Shown in pieces: positions 16,473 through 25,947 of a DNA stretch of 64,000 bases. A program made the position numbers and the translations under genes. Source of the stretch: Herpetosiphon sp042688385 (GTDB taxonomy: Bacteria > Chloroflexota > Chloroflexia > Chloroflexales > Herpetosiphonaceae). Location of the stretch: assembly GCF_042688385.1 (NCBI RefSeq), contig NZ_JBHUPY010000015.1:230577-294576 (forward strand). Reading direction: 5' to 3'. Position 1 is the first letter of the stretch. Each line of letters begins with the position of its first letter. The notes under the pieces are model-generated. The model saw only the letters and a program-made list of their open reading frames with translations, ran no database searches and was not told where the DNA came from.

Positions 16473-18635
16473 TTAGCGTACAACCTGCGGCAAATAGAAC
16501 AGATATGTTTCAACTTCGCTCGCGCCAAAACGCAGGGCCGCCACGCCCAACGAGGGCGTGGCCCCAACATGGGTAAATTTGCCTGCAATATACAAATGCT
16601 GATCATTGGCACTAATTTGGGTAATTTCGCCATTCGCAGGCTGGTTGAGGCCTTGCCATGTTGTGCCATCCCAACGGGCTAGCGTGCCAGTAGCAACATT
16701 ATCGACGTGCTCGAATGGCCCACCAACATATAAAAAATTATTATCATCGGCAACCAACACATTGGGCACCTGATCGAAGGTTGCAACCACTTGACAGTCT
16801 GTTCCATTGAAGCGGCACAATTGATTATGGTCTAGGAAATAGAGCGAGCCGCGCCAACCAACAATTTGCAGGCTCTTTTGGCTATCGGCAATTCCAACAG
16901 TGTCAATTTGTTGCCAACTTGTGCCATTCCAGCGCTTAAAATAGGTGTGCCAATAGCCGCGTTCGCCACTTGGCTCAACTGCATATAATTGATTATCGGT
17001 CATCAACACCTTATCAAACCAGCCCAGGATACCGCCATGATCGGCTAGATTGCTCATGTTGCCTTGATCAAGCTTGATCACGCCTTCCAATGAACCGCCA
17101 TAAAGCTTACCCAGAAGCTGCGTGCCAGAAATAGACCACGTGCTAATCGTTGCACTCTGACTGAGCGGATCACTGAATGAAACGTCTGGCTGAATTTGCC
17201 AAAGGTTGCGTTTAATGGTGTCGGTGGTCGTAATTGGGGTTTCAGCAGCAAAATAGCTGGTTTGATCATCAACCGATAGCACTTCGAACGATTCTGTGGT
17301 TATTTTGCGTAGCAACGGTTGCCAACTCTGGTTATGCCAACTAAAAAGCGTTTGATCAGACCATGAAGTTAATGGGTTGAAGTCGCTCGTAAGGGCAATT
17401 GGCCGACCTTGCTGGCCGCCAAGGCTCGCAACATTGGCATAGCGAATGGTTGTGGCCAGCGATTCAAGCTGGGTTCCATCCCAACGGACTAGGCTGCTTG
17501 GCTGCCCATTGAGTGTAAAATCGCCTGCAAGATACAGGATATTGTTATGGTTGGCGAGGGTGTTAATCTGCCGAATTTGCATCGGCAAATTGACCAATTG
17601 CCAAGCATCGGAGGTAAGTTGATGCAGGTATTGGCTATCGCTGACATACGTTTGCTGATTGGCGAGTTGGGTCAAGCTCATATAATTCAAATTGAGCGAG
17701 GTTGGAATGCTATTCGTCCAATCATCGGTTTGCCAAAATTGTAATTGGCTGATCGTGCGGTTTGAATCAGCATACATTGGGCGATAGAAGCCATTATTGC
17801 CTGCAAAAACCCAATCAAAATTATAGCGTTGGATTGGCCCAAGCCAAGGCGGCTCAATCCATTGATTATTTTGCAAAAAAGCATAGCTCAGCGGATATTG
17901 CTCCTTGCCTGGATAAACATGGGTGATCATCATGCGATTATCAACCAGCGCCATTTGGCGTACGTCGGCAATCGGATGGCTGGGTAAGTTTATAACTTGC
18001 TGATTACGCCAGCCAATGATTCCTGGGGTTAGTCGATTATTGAAGTGATTGAAATTACCTGCTAAATAGAGCGTATCGCTCATAACCCCTAATTGATTAA
18101 TTCCTGCTGGGTCACCATTCTCGTAACTAACCCCCGTGCCCACTTGCTCAAAACTTGTCCCATTCCAACGAGCAATTCCGTTCAGCGGAGTTCCAGCCAA
18201 GTGCTTAAACCGACCACCAACATACAGCTGATTGTGATAGTAGGTGGCTGTCGCAACCGTACCACTTTCTTGCGCATGCAACCCGTAGCTTTGCCAAACT
18301 CCTTGCTGATTCAGGGTGGCTAGCCCATTCACGAATTGACCATTGAGATAGTTAAACTTGCCCATAATGGTTAATCGGCCATCATCGGCAAATACCAAAT
18401 CGGTGATCGTCCCCGGAATATTGAGCTTGTTGGCCAACTCGCTATCCCATGTTCCTGTGATCGATTGAGCCTTTGGGAGCGGTCTCATACTTGGGTTAAA
18501 TTGCTGCGAAGCACTGAGAACCGCAGGTGATTGAGCCGCAACCACTGGCGATCGCCGCATAAGGCCCAAAATTACTAACTGCAGAACAACGAATAACAAC
18601 AGCATCCGCCAGAGTGATGAACGGCTTGGCAGCAT
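16473..18635 (-). CDS. Exported beta-propeller protein
   Basis: This is a 720-residue secreted protein. The N-terminus is a signal peptide (SLWRMLLLFVVLQLVILGL). The body consists of repeated blades with a pattern LY-[VIL]-[AG]-G-x-F, followed by a Trp-Asp/Asn-Gly-Thr segment, for example LYVGGRFKHLAG and RWDGTTWQGL. At least five copies are visible from residue 140 to the end. This pattern is common in uncharacterised Chloroflexota and Bacteroidota surface proteins. The protein ends YLFYLPQVVR, similar to the end of the exported protease at 10.6 kb. ATG 18635 is chosen because AAGGAG lies 7 bases upstream. A binding or structural surface role is likely, but no substrate can be named. Confidence 0.75.
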   Translation of the reverse strand: MLPSRSSLWRMLLLFVVLQLVILGLMRRSPVVAAQSPAVLSASQQFNPSMRPLPKAQSITGTWDSELANKLNIPGTITDLVFADDGRLTIMGKFNYLNGQFVNGLATLNQQGVWQSYGLHAQESGTVATATYYHNQLYVGGRFKHLAGTPLNGIARWNGTSFEQVGTGVSYENGDPAGINQLGVMSDTLYLAGNFNHFNNRLTPGIIGWRNQQVINLPSHPIADVRQMALVDNRMMITHVYPGKEQYPLSYAFLQNNQWIEPPWLGPIQRYNFDWVFAGNNGFYRPMYADSNRTISQLQFWQTDDWTNSIPTSLNLNYMSLTQLANQQTYVSDSQYLHQLTSDAWQLVNLPMQIRQINTLANHNNILYLAGDFTLNGQPSSLVRWDGTQLESLATTIRYANVASLGGQQGRPIALTSDFNPLTSWSDQTLFSWHNQSWQPLLRKITTESFEVLSVDDQTSYFAAETPITTTDTIKRNLWQIQPDVSFSDPLSQSATISTWSISGTQLLGKLYGGSLEGVIKLDQGNMSNLADHGGILGWFDKVLMTDNQLYAVEPSGERGYWHTYFKRWNGTSWQQIDTVGIADSQKSLQIVGWRGSLYFLDHNQLCRFNGTDCQVVATFDQVPNVLVADDNNFLYVGGPFEHVDNVATGTLARWDGTTWQGLNQPANGEITQISANDQHLYIAGKFTHVGATPSLGVAALRFGASEVETYLFYLPQVVR

Positions 18636-18728
18636 TGACAAACTCCTTAATCATTGTTGAGCAAAACAACTAACTATGTATTGGTATATAGCAGACTTTT
18701 GGTTATTTGTAAACATTGTAAAGCGAAT

Positions 18729-18757
18729 GAAAAAACCCTGCTCCATATTTGGAACAG
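18729..18757 (-). terminator. Intrinsic terminator after cdsA
   Basis: Read on the minus strand, an 8-bp stem (one G-U pair, which would be a mismatch on the other strand) is followed by six T residues. It separates cdsA from the propeller gene. Confidence 0.75.
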
Positions 18758-18787
18758 AGCTGTCAGAGTAGTTGCTCAGCCAAGTTG

Positions 18788-19630
18788 TTAGAGCCAAGCC
18801 GCCAGCAGATAATAGACCAAGGGCGCGGTAAACAGCAGCGAATCAACCCGATCGAGCAAGCCACCATGGCCAGGAATCAGGTTGCCCGAATCTTTGACTC
18901 CTGCTTGGCGCTTTAACAATGATTCGGCTAAATCGCCCAACGTGCCGCCGCCAGCGCCAATCATGCCTAGAACAATCATTTGAACGATGGTTAGTTGCAT
19001 GCCTAAAAGCGCGACAATCCCAATGCCAGCAGCAATTGAGGCGATTGTGCCGCCAACAAAGCCTTCCCAGGTTTTCTTGGGGCTAAGCAAGGGAGCCATT
19101 TTGTGCTTGCCAAAAGCGCGGCCTGCAAAATACGCGCCGGTATCTGAGGCCCAGGTTACAGCAAAGGTTGCGTAGATCCAGGCTGCGCCAGTTTCGATAT
19201 TGAATGAGTTTAGTGGGCCGCCACTCAGGGTTGGGCTAGAATCAGCGCGTAGCAAGACAAAATGGCTGAGCATCGCTCCCGCATAAATTGCACTGCCCAA
19301 ACTGGCAGCCCACGCATCAAGCGCGCCCGTGCGATCCTTGCGACTAATTTCGTAGATCAAACTAGCCATTGCGCCAAGCGCCACCACCGCGCCAGTTAAA
19401 TTGACGTTGGTGCGTGGTTGAGCGACCGCTGCCGCAACAAAGGCCAAGCCAAGGCCAACCGCTAATGGCAAACGTGGATGATAGCCACCAGCCCGCAAAA
19501 TCCGTTGAATTTCATAGATGCCGATGACCACGGCGATGGCAATCAGCGCGGTTGTCCACCAACCGCCCAACCACACAATGATCAACACGACCGGAGCTAA
19601 TACCAAAGCGCTTGCAATTCGCGTGCCCAA
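18788..19630 (-). CDS. cdsA: Phosphatidate cytidylyltransferase
   Basis: CdsA makes CDP-diacylglycerol from phosphatidate and CTP, the entry step to phospholipid head-group synthesis, at the cytoplasmic membrane. The 280-residue protein has several membrane segments. It carries the family signature in the C-terminal third: SDTGAYFAGR, then SPKKTWEG, then LLKRQAGVKDSGN and PGHGGLLDRVDS. The length is typical. It is transcribed with its own terminator; the DinB-family gene lies 54 bases upstream on the same strand and may share the transcript. The usual partners (uppS, frr, dxr) are not adjacent. Confidence 0.95.
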   Translation of the reverse strand: MGTRIASALVLAPVVLIIVWLGGWWTTALIAIAVVIGIYEIQRILRAGGYHPRLPLAVGLGLAFVAAAVAQPRTNVNLTGAVVALGAMASLIYEISRKDRTGALDAWAASLGSAIYAGAMLSHFVLLRADSSPTLSGGPLNSFNIETGAAWIYATFAVTWASDTGAYFAGRAFGKHKMAPLLSPKKTWEGFVGGTIASIAAGIGIVALLGMQLTIVQMIVLGMIGAGGGTLGDLAESLLKRQAGVKDSGNLIPGHGGLLDRVDSLLFTAPLVYYLLAAWL

Positions 19631-19684
19631 CGTGGCCTCCTCTATGCGTTTAAAGGCTGAGAACGTTGGTTAGCATACCACGAA

Positions 19685-20158
19685 TTAACGTCCCCAAAAA
19701 TGCTGCACAATATCTTGATCGAAGGTTTTTTGACCATAATCGTGCAAGATGCGCAAGATCTGTGCCCGATGGTCGGTCGCATGGTTGGTAATTTGCAGCA
19801 AAACCTGCCAGCGCGCCAAATTAATGCCCGGCAAGACCTCGGCTAATTGCTGATCATTGAGTTGCTCGACATAGCTGGCTACTTGGCCGCGGATGTCGTT
19901 AAAAACTTCGCGCACGCTGCTAATCGTCGTGTATTCCGCTGGATCGAGGTGGGGAGGCCGTTGGCCAGATTGCAACCCAGTGAGCCAAGCCCGTTCGACG
20001 CTGGCAACATGCACCAAATGGTTGCGCAATGAGCCATGAGAATAGGCGTAATCGGCGCAAAATTGTTCGTCGCTCAAGCCCTCGATGCTTTGCCAAATGC
20101 GTTGATCAAAATCGGCGTTATAAGCCACCAAACTTTTGATAATCGTGAGTGCTTCCAT
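19685..20158 (-). CDS. DinB/YfiT-family protein
   Basis: This 157-residue protein has the four-helix DinB fold. Visible features are the N-terminal helix with NADFDQRIWQSIEGL, the HLVHVASVERAWL segment, and the NHATDHRAQI segment carrying the C-terminal histidines that normally complete a metal-binding triad. DinB proteins include thiol-dependent transferases and many stress-induced members without a known reaction. ATG 20158 is preferred (GAGG six bases upstream); another ATG lies immediately before it, and longer versions would add an unlikely hydrophobic leader. Confidence 0.85.
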   Translation of the reverse strand: MEALTIIKSLVAYNADFDQRIWQSIEGLSDEQFCADYAYSHGSLRNHLVHVASVERAWLTGLQSGQRPPHLDPAEYTTISSVREVFNDIRGQVASYVEQLNDQQLAEVLPGINLARWQVLLQITNHATDHRAQILRILHDYGQKTFDQDIVQHFWGR

Positions 20159-20328
20159 CATATACCTCAACACAAAATCAATGAGCCAAATGATAACATA
20201 ATTCATTTCAATTGTGAACATTTGTGCGTAAATATAACTCCTGCATGAGACTGATGGAAACGTTCTCGGAATACATATAATGCGTTTATGGACATATCAT
20301 AGTTTTTGCAAACAAGGCTAGGCAGGTT

Positions 20329-21618
20329 ATGGAACAGCAGGAAATTGACGCGCACGTTCGGCATAATGTGGTGGTTAATGTCGCCGATGGAGCATTTTTT
20401 GGAGCCGCAACCGGCATCGCCTCGTTTGTGACGGTTATTCCATTGTTTATGCATACCTTGACCGATTCGGCGCTCTTACTTGGTTTGATTTTGGCAATTC
20501 GCTCGGTTGGTTGGCAGTTACCCCAATTATTAACGGCGCGGCGCGTAGCTTCGTTGCGACGCTACAAGCCAATGGTGCTGCTCATGACAATCAACGAGCG
20601 CATGCCATTTTTTGGCTTGGGTTTAATTGCCTGGTTTGCTGCTGATTTAGGCCGTGAATTGGCGTTATGGCTGGCCTATATGCTCTTAATTTGGCAAGGC
20701 TTGGGTGGCGGCTTAACGGCGACCGCTTGGCAAACCATGATCGGCAAAATTATGCCTCAACGTTGGCGCGGCACGTTCTTTGGGGTGCAATCTGCTGCCG
20801 CCAATCTTTTAGCGAGCATTGGCGCGGTCGGCGCTGGCATTATTTTGAATAAACTGCCCTCGCCGCTGGATTTTGCGCTGTGTTTTGGTATTTCGGGCAT
20901 CGCGATGGTTATCTCGTGGTCGTTTTTGGCCACCACCAAAGAGCCAAGCCGCGAGCCAGAATATACGCATGGCAGCCAACGTGATTTTTGGGCCAGCATC
21001 GCCACTATTCTCAAACGCGACCACAATTTTCGCTGGTTTCTGGCGGCGCGCATTATCTCGCAGCTTGGCTTGATGGCAACAGCCTTCTTCACGGTTTATG
21101 CAGTAAAACGCTTTGGGTTGGATGATCAAACTGCTGGAATTATGACCGCGATTTATTTGGTTACCCAAACCATTGCCAACCCGATTATGGGCTGGCTGGG
21201 CGATCGAATTGGCTATCGGCGGGTGATGGAAGTCGGTGCACTGTTGGCCTTAGCTGCTGGCGTGGGTGCATGGTTAGCTCCAGCCTTGGGTTGGTTTTAT
21301 CTGATTTTTGCCCTGGCTGGCATGGCAAACGTAGCCTTGTGGACGATAACTATGGCCATGACCTTGGAATTTGGCAGCCCTGCCGAGCGCCCAAGCTACA
21401 TTGGTTTGGCCAATACGCTGGTTGCTCCGGCAACCTTGCTTGCGCCCTTACTTGGCGGTTGGCTGGCCGATTCGGCAGGCTACACCTATACGTTTGCGGT
21501 GGCGGCTACTGGCGGGTTGCTGACATGGCTGATTCTGCGCTTTGGCGTGCGCGATCCCCAAACTGCCAAGCCAACCAACGAACCACAGATCGATCAACAG
21601 GTTGTAGCACTTTCCTAA
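20329..21618 (+). CDS. MFS transporter
   Basis: This is a 429-residue major facilitator superfamily protein with about twelve hydrophobic segments. Loop motifs typical of the family are visible, including the GWLGDRIGYRRVM segment between helices of the second half. Exporters of small molecules have similar lengths, but the substrate cannot be told. It is divergently arranged from the DinB-family gene. A repeat-rich region with no genes follows. The N-terminus is hydrophilic and contains an acidic and histidine-containing stretch (EQQEIDAHVRHN). Confidence 0.85.
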   Translation: MEQQEIDAHVRHNVVVNVADGAFFGAATGIASFVTVIPLFMHTLTDSALLLGLILAIRSVGWQLPQLLTARRVASLRRYKPMVLLMTINERMPFFGLGLIAWFAADLGRELALWLAYMLLIWQGLGGGLTATAWQTMIGKIMPQRWRGTFFGVQSAAANLLASIGAVGAGIILNKLPSPLDFALCFGISGIAMVISWSFLATTKEPSREPEYTHGSQRDFWASIATILKRDHNFRWFLAARIISQLGLMATAFFTVYAVKRFGLDDQTAGIMTAIYLVTQTIANPIMGWLGDRIGYRRVMEVGALLALAAGVGAWLAPALGWFYLIFALAGMANVALWTITMAMTLEFGSPAERPSYIGLANTLVAPATLLAPLLGGWLADSAGYTYTFAVAATGGLLTWLILRFGVRDPQTAKPTNEPQIDQQVVALS

Positions 21619-22139
21619 TGTTGATCCACGAAGAGCACGAAGAGCACGAAGGAAGAAACCGCGAGGCACGCGAAGATTAAGTTTTTTCGCCACAGATTGG
21701 CTCAGATTGTTCTCACTAGCCTAAAGCTTGGCCACTGAACCCTATGCTCTATGTATAATGGTTTATTGCATTAACAACGACTTGATCCCCTCACCCCAAC
21801 CCCTCTCCCACGTGGCGGGCGAGGGGCTTTAACACCCTGGTTTTACCGCAATTCTTCATTCAAAACGGCGGCTCCCCCTCGCCCACGTTCAGTGGGAGAG
21901 GGGGCTGGGGTTCGCGATAATTCCCATTCCATTCGCCCGTCCTCGCCCCCCCTCGCCCGCGTTCAGTGGGAGAGGGGGCTGGGGGGTGAGGGAACATGGT
22001 TGCTAATCCAATGTACCAATACATCTATGTTCTATGTTCTTGGTGTTCTTCGTGGTTTCCTTCATCCTTCATCCCTCATCCTTCATCCTTTCTGAGCCTC
22101 TGCGTTAAACATAAACTTTCATCCTTCATCCTTTGTTGC
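21619..22139. other. Repeat-filled intergenic region
   Basis: This region of about 520 bases has no gene. It contains, in order: CACGAAG-type repeats (21625-21680), a 124-bp inverted-repeat element (21787-21910), a partial second copy (21946-21994), and CATCCTT, GTTCTATG and CTCTGCGTTAAA phrases (22028-22138). Confidence 0.8.
21787..21910 (-). repeat. MITE-like imperfect inverted repeat, copy 1
   Basis: Two GC-rich arms, each of the form CCTCACCCC...CTCTCCCAC...GCGGGCGAGGGG, flank an internal AT-richer spacer containing TTCTTCATTCAAAACGG. It is in the opposite orientation to copies 3 and 4. A truncated extra end of the element lies at 21946-21994. No coding capacity is seen. Confidence 0.8.
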
Positions 22140-24245
22140 TTATCCTCGGCGGGCTAGTTCGGTGGCAATCGGCAAGGTTACCCAGAAGGTTGTGCCACGG
22201 CCAAGCGTGCTGGTGGCCCAAATCCGCCCGCCATGGAGTTCGATCAAGGCTTTGGTGATTGATAAACCTAAACCTGTGCCGCCAATTTTGCGGGTTGTCG
22301 AGTTGTCGACGCGGAAAAAGCGCGTGAAGAGCTTGGGTAAATCATCTTCGGAGATGCCCATGCCTTGGTCGCGCACAGCGATAATGACCGAGCGCTCGTT
22401 GGGCAGCGGCGGCGCACCAGGCGGCACTTTGCGCAATTCGCGCACAATCAGCGCCACTTGGCCGCCATTGGGCGAATATTTGATCGCGTTTGAGAGCAGA
22501 TTGGTCAAAATCTGGCGCACTTTATCTTTATCAGCAAAGATCGGCGGAATAGCTTCGGGAATATCAATTAACAAACGATGCTTCTCGGAAATTGTTTCGT
22601 TGAGCTGCTTGGTAATTTCGCGAATAATTTGGTGCAGCGAAACCACCCAGCGATTGAGCTTGATCTGGCCAGCATCTAAACGCGAAAGATTGAGTAAATC
22701 ATCGACCATTTTCGAAAGTTGATTGGCCTGATCATACACGGTTTGAATAAATTCTTGACGCTCGACTGGCTTGAATTCACGGGCCAGCAGCAATTCGGTA
22801 TAGCCCAAAATCGAGGTCAATGGTGTGCGCAATTCATGCGATACCACCGAGACAAATTCGTTTTTCATCTTGTCGATTTCGCGCTCGCGGGTCACATCTT
22901 CAATCACCACCAAACGGCCAGTAATTTGATGTTGGGCATCTTTGACCGGAGTTGAGCGCAATTTCAAATCTTGCAGCGGCTCGCTCAAGCGCAAAGCCAA
23001 TTCGAGGGTTTCATCGGGGTGGGCTTGGCATTCGGCAAAGAAATCGGTCAATTCTAATGGGTGAGATAACCGCTTCAGCAGCAAGGGCAAAATATCCCAT
23101 GGCAAATACAGCGCAGTTTCATCGGCTGGCTGCTCGATTTGCCAAAGCTGATACCAGGCAGGATTGGTGCGCAAAATCTTGCCTTCGCTATCGGTTAAGG
23201 CTAAACCCAAGGGCAAACTAGCCAATGTTTGTTGCAATTGCATGCGCGCTTCGAGCAATTCGCTATAGCTGGTAGCACGTTGTAATGGCCGCGCCGCCAC
23301 ATCGGCTAAGGCTTGGATAAAATACAGATCGCGGGTGCTAAACAATGGCTCGCGATTGGTTGAAAGCACAAGCACCGCCCAAGCCTCGCCCTCAACCCGA
23401 ACTGGCACGACGATTTCGGCTCGCACATCGGGAGTTGAAAGCTGCCATTCGCTATCGTGGGCAATATCGGTTAATAATGCAGCTTTGCCAGTGCGGGCTA
23501 CGCGCCCAACTACGCCAACATTCCATGGCCACAAGGCACGCTCGCTAATGCCTGAGGCAGCAGGATACCCCTGCGATGCCACGAGTTGATATTCGCCATG
23601 CTCGCGATCGACCAGATTGATTGCGCCAGCGCTGGCCTTCACGCCGTGGATCGCCCGCTGCAAAAGCGTGGTTAATAGGCTAATCACATCGGGCGCAATC
23701 TCTAAATCGTGGGTTAATGCTCGAACATCAAGTTGTTGTTCGCTGTTTGTCGGATGAATCGGTCGGCCCCAGTGTGATTCGCCAATGGCGGTAGCGAGCA
23801 AGGGCAATAAATTGCTCAATAATGTGCGTTCGCTAGCGCTGAATGTGCCATTGCGCCGCGCCTCCAACACGCCCCACAAGCGGCCTTCCCACTGCACTGG
23901 TAGCCCCAAATAGCATTGCATATCTGCTTGCCATTCGCTGGCAACGATTGAGCTGGTGGTAAATGGGCTGGGTGGCAAGGCTGGCGCAGTATGCTGATCG
24001 ATCACGACTGGTTGTCGCCGCCGCACCACCTGCAGCATCCTGGTGTTATCCCACACGGCGCTGGTACGATGCAACGGCAAGACAACGTGGGGGCGAGCAT
24101 CTGGCTCATTGAATAAGGTTAAGCGTAAATCGAGCTGAGGATAGCTATCCGCCAACATGCCAAAACAATGTTGCAGGCGTTGCTCGAAGGGTGTGGTTGC
24201 CAGCAACGTTTGAGCCAAGCTACTAAATAAAGCAAGCGTCGACAT
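22140..24245 (-). CDS. Multi-domain sensor histidine kinase (GAF-GAF-PAS)
   Basis: This 701-residue soluble kinase has two GAF-like domains (about 15-155 and 185-320; YLGLPVQWEGRLWGVLEAR is typical), a PAS domain (about 330-450) and a HisKA domain with the phosphorylated histidine at about residue 470 in SHELRTPLTSILGYT. The HATPase domain shows N, G1, F and G2 boxes (NLLSNAIKYSPNG, DQGMGI, FTRFFR, GGTGLGLSI). No membrane segment is seen, so it should sense a cytoplasmic signal. No response regulator is adjacent, so its partner is unknown. It sits 32 bases downstream of ppgK on the same strand and may share its transcript. Confidence 0.92.
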   Translation of the reverse strand: MSTLALFSSLAQTLLATTPFEQRLQHCFGMLADSYPQLDLRLTLFNEPDARPHVVLPLHRTSAVWDNTRMLQVVRRRQPVVIDQHTAPALPPSPFTTSSIVASEWQADMQCYLGLPVQWEGRLWGVLEARRNGTFSASERTLLSNLLPLLATAIGESHWGRPIHPTNSEQQLDVRALTHDLEIAPDVISLLTTLLQRAIHGVKASAGAINLVDREHGEYQLVASQGYPAASGISERALWPWNVGVVGRVARTGKAALLTDIAHDSEWQLSTPDVRAEIVVPVRVEGEAWAVLVLSTNREPLFSTRDLYFIQALADVAARPLQRATSYSELLEARMQLQQTLASLPLGLALTDSEGKILRTNPAWYQLWQIEQPADETALYLPWDILPLLLKRLSHPLELTDFFAECQAHPDETLELALRLSEPLQDLKLRSTPVKDAQHQITGRLVVIEDVTREREIDKMKNEFVSVVSHELRTPLTSILGYTELLLAREFKPVERQEFIQTVYDQANQLSKMVDDLLNLSRLDAGQIKLNRWVVSLHQIIREITKQLNETISEKHRLLIDIPEAIPPIFADKDKVRQILTNLLSNAIKYSPNGGQVALIVRELRKVPPGAPPLPNERSVIIAVRDQGMGISEDDLPKLFTRFFRVDNSTTRKIGGTGLGLSITKALIELHGGRIWATSTLGRGTTFWVTLPIATELARRG

Positions 24246-24277
24246 AGAATCCTCAAAGGTGTAGCGGTTGTCAAAAA

Positions 24278-25045
24278 TTAGTGGGCGTTGGGAATGTGGT
24301 GGCCTTGCTCAAAGAGTTCGCTCGCGGCCAAGGCTGCACCGATAATGCCAGCGTTATTTTGCAGCGTAGCGGGAACCAAGGGCGCGTTGGTTTGCAAAAA
24401 TTGGCCAAATTTATCGAAGCGTTTGCTCACGCCACCGCCCATAATCAACAAATCGGGCGAGAATAAGGCTTCGATGCGGGCCAAAACTTCGTTGACTTTC
24501 TCGGCCCATTTTGGCCAATCCCAACCTTTTTCTTCGCGCACCCGATCCGAGGCCCGATGTTCAGCGTCTTTGCCGCGAATTTCCAAATGACCAAGCTCGG
24601 TGTTGGGAACCAGCAAGCCTTGCACAAACAAGGCGCTGCCAATGCCAGTGCCAAAGGTCAGCATCATTACAACCCCATGATGATCTTTGCCTGCGCCATA
24701 TTTCATTTCGGCCAAGCCAGCAGCATCAGCATCGTTGAGCATATGAAACGGGCAGCCAGTCGCTTGCTCGAACAATTGGTCGGCATTTGCGCCAACCCAC
24801 GCTTGGTCAACATTTGCAGCACTGAGCGTATGCCCATTTTTGACGATTGCCGGAAACGTACAGCCAATCGGGCCATGCCAATTTAATTGTTGAACTAATT
24901 GCTGCACCGTTTGAGCCACAGCCTCGGGGGTTGCTGGTTGGGGCGTGCTAATCCGCAAGCGTTCGCTAATCATCGTGCCTTGAGCGACATCAACAATCGC
25001 CCCTTTGATGCCTGAGCCACCAATATCAATGCCCAAAATTGCCAT
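24278..25045 (-). CDS. ppgK: Polyphosphate glucokinase (ROK family)
   Basis: This enzyme phosphorylates glucose using inorganic polyphosphate, and often ATP. The 255-residue length matches the family. It has the N-terminal phosphate site GIDIGGSGIKG, the catalytic Asp in LNDADAAGLAE, the LTFGTGIGSALF segment and the ELGHLEIRGKDAEHRAS motif that separates polyphosphate glucokinases from ordinary ROK glucokinases, which have zinc-binding cysteines here. ATG 25045 follows GAGGTAGGACA. It is probably co-transcribed with the downstream kinase gene. Confidence 0.92.
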   Translation of the reverse strand: MAILGIDIGGSGIKGAIVDVAQGTMISERLRISTPQPATPEAVAQTVQQLVQQLNWHGPIGCTFPAIVKNGHTLSAANVDQAWVGANADQLFEQATGCPFHMLNDADAAGLAEMKYGAGKDHHGVVMMLTFGTGIGSALFVQGLLVPNTELGHLEIRGKDAEHRASDRVREEKGWDWPKWAEKVNEVLARIEALFSPDLLIMGGGVSKRFDKFGQFLQTNAPLVPATLQNNAGIIGAALAASELFEQGHHIPNAH

Positions 25046-25453
25046 TGTCCTACCTCACTACACTACAAGCCATGAATTGCTCTATTGTACTACGCTTGCA
25101 AGCCAAAATCAGCCGCGCTGGATTACCAAATGCCAACAATTGGGGGTCGGGGATCAGGAGGAAAATCAAAAGGCAAAAGTCAAAAGTCAAAAAGCAGAAC
25201 ATAGAGCAAAGAACATAGAACATAGGGTTTGGGATTAGTGGCATTGCGTTAGTAGAATATCATCAAATCTGTGGCTAAAACAACCTTCGCGCTCTTCGCG
25301 TCCTTCGCGGTTTCGGTCTTCGTGCGCTTCGTGGATCAACCCAAAGGATTAACCAACTTCTCACCAAAACAGGACGATTAGCCAACATTTTTTGCTCAAG
25401 CCTTTGTTACAATAGATAACACGATTATTGTCAAGATTCATGAAGGGTAGCCC
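25046..25453. other. Intergenic region with short phrase repeats
   Basis: No gene is seen in these 408 bases. 25140-25225 carries GGGTCGGGGATCAGG, AAAAGTC and GAACATAGA type repeats. 25268-25345 carries the CTTCGCG/CTTCGTG type. A TACAAT before the next small gene may be its -10. Confidence 0.7.
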
Positions 25454-25720
25454 ATGGCTTCATCAAGCAGTTTTATCATCGTTCTTTTAGTAGTGGCATT
25501 GATTGGCTGGTTAGCAACTGTCCAGTGGATTCGTACTCACGAACGTTTCTCCGATCGGATCAAGCGCCTGTTGGTGCTGCCTGCCTGGTTTCCATGGATG
25601 GGCGCAGCGCTTGGTGTACCGGTGATGCGTGGCGATATGCCGCTTGGTGATTTCGGCAAGGCTATTGCCAGTTTTGTGGTTGGCTTAGGCGTATTTTGGC
25701 TTACCCGCCGCGAAGTCTAA
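25454..25720 (+). CDS. Small two-segment membrane protein of unknown function
   Basis: This is an 88-residue protein with one hydrophobic segment at residues 7-25, a basic stretch (HERFSDRIKRLL), an aromatic-rich middle part and a second hydrophobic segment at about 67-83. It ends with charged residues. AAGGG at 25443-25447 supports ATG 25454. It stands alone and is followed by a strong hairpin. No family is recognised. Confidence 0.65.
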   Translation: MASSSSFIIVLLVVALIGWLATVQWIRTHERFSDRIKRLLVLPAWFPWMGAALGVPVMRGDMPLGDFGKAIASFVVGLGVFWLTRREV

Positions 25721-25792
25721 AGCGTTTTCGTTCCTCTCTACACCTCATTCCACCCACGCCTTCAGCAATTTTTTAGCAGCATTCCGCTGCTT

Positions 25793-25834
25793 GCTTAAAC
25801 CCATGGTTGCATTATTGCATCCATGGGTTTGAGC
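25793..25834 (+). terminator. Stem-loop after the small membrane gene
   Basis: A 14-bp stem with one wobble (25793-25806 with 25821-25834) encloses a 14-nt AT-rich loop. There is no clear T-tract, so the role as terminator is likely but not sure. Confidence 0.5.
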
Positions 25835-25947
25835 ATGGCTAGTCCCTGAATAGGAACAATGGGGCGATAGTCATTCCTTAGTTGTATGCAAAAATTAGCA
25901 TATCGTGATATGATTAACCTATTGCTGCTTAGACAGGAATCGTGCAG

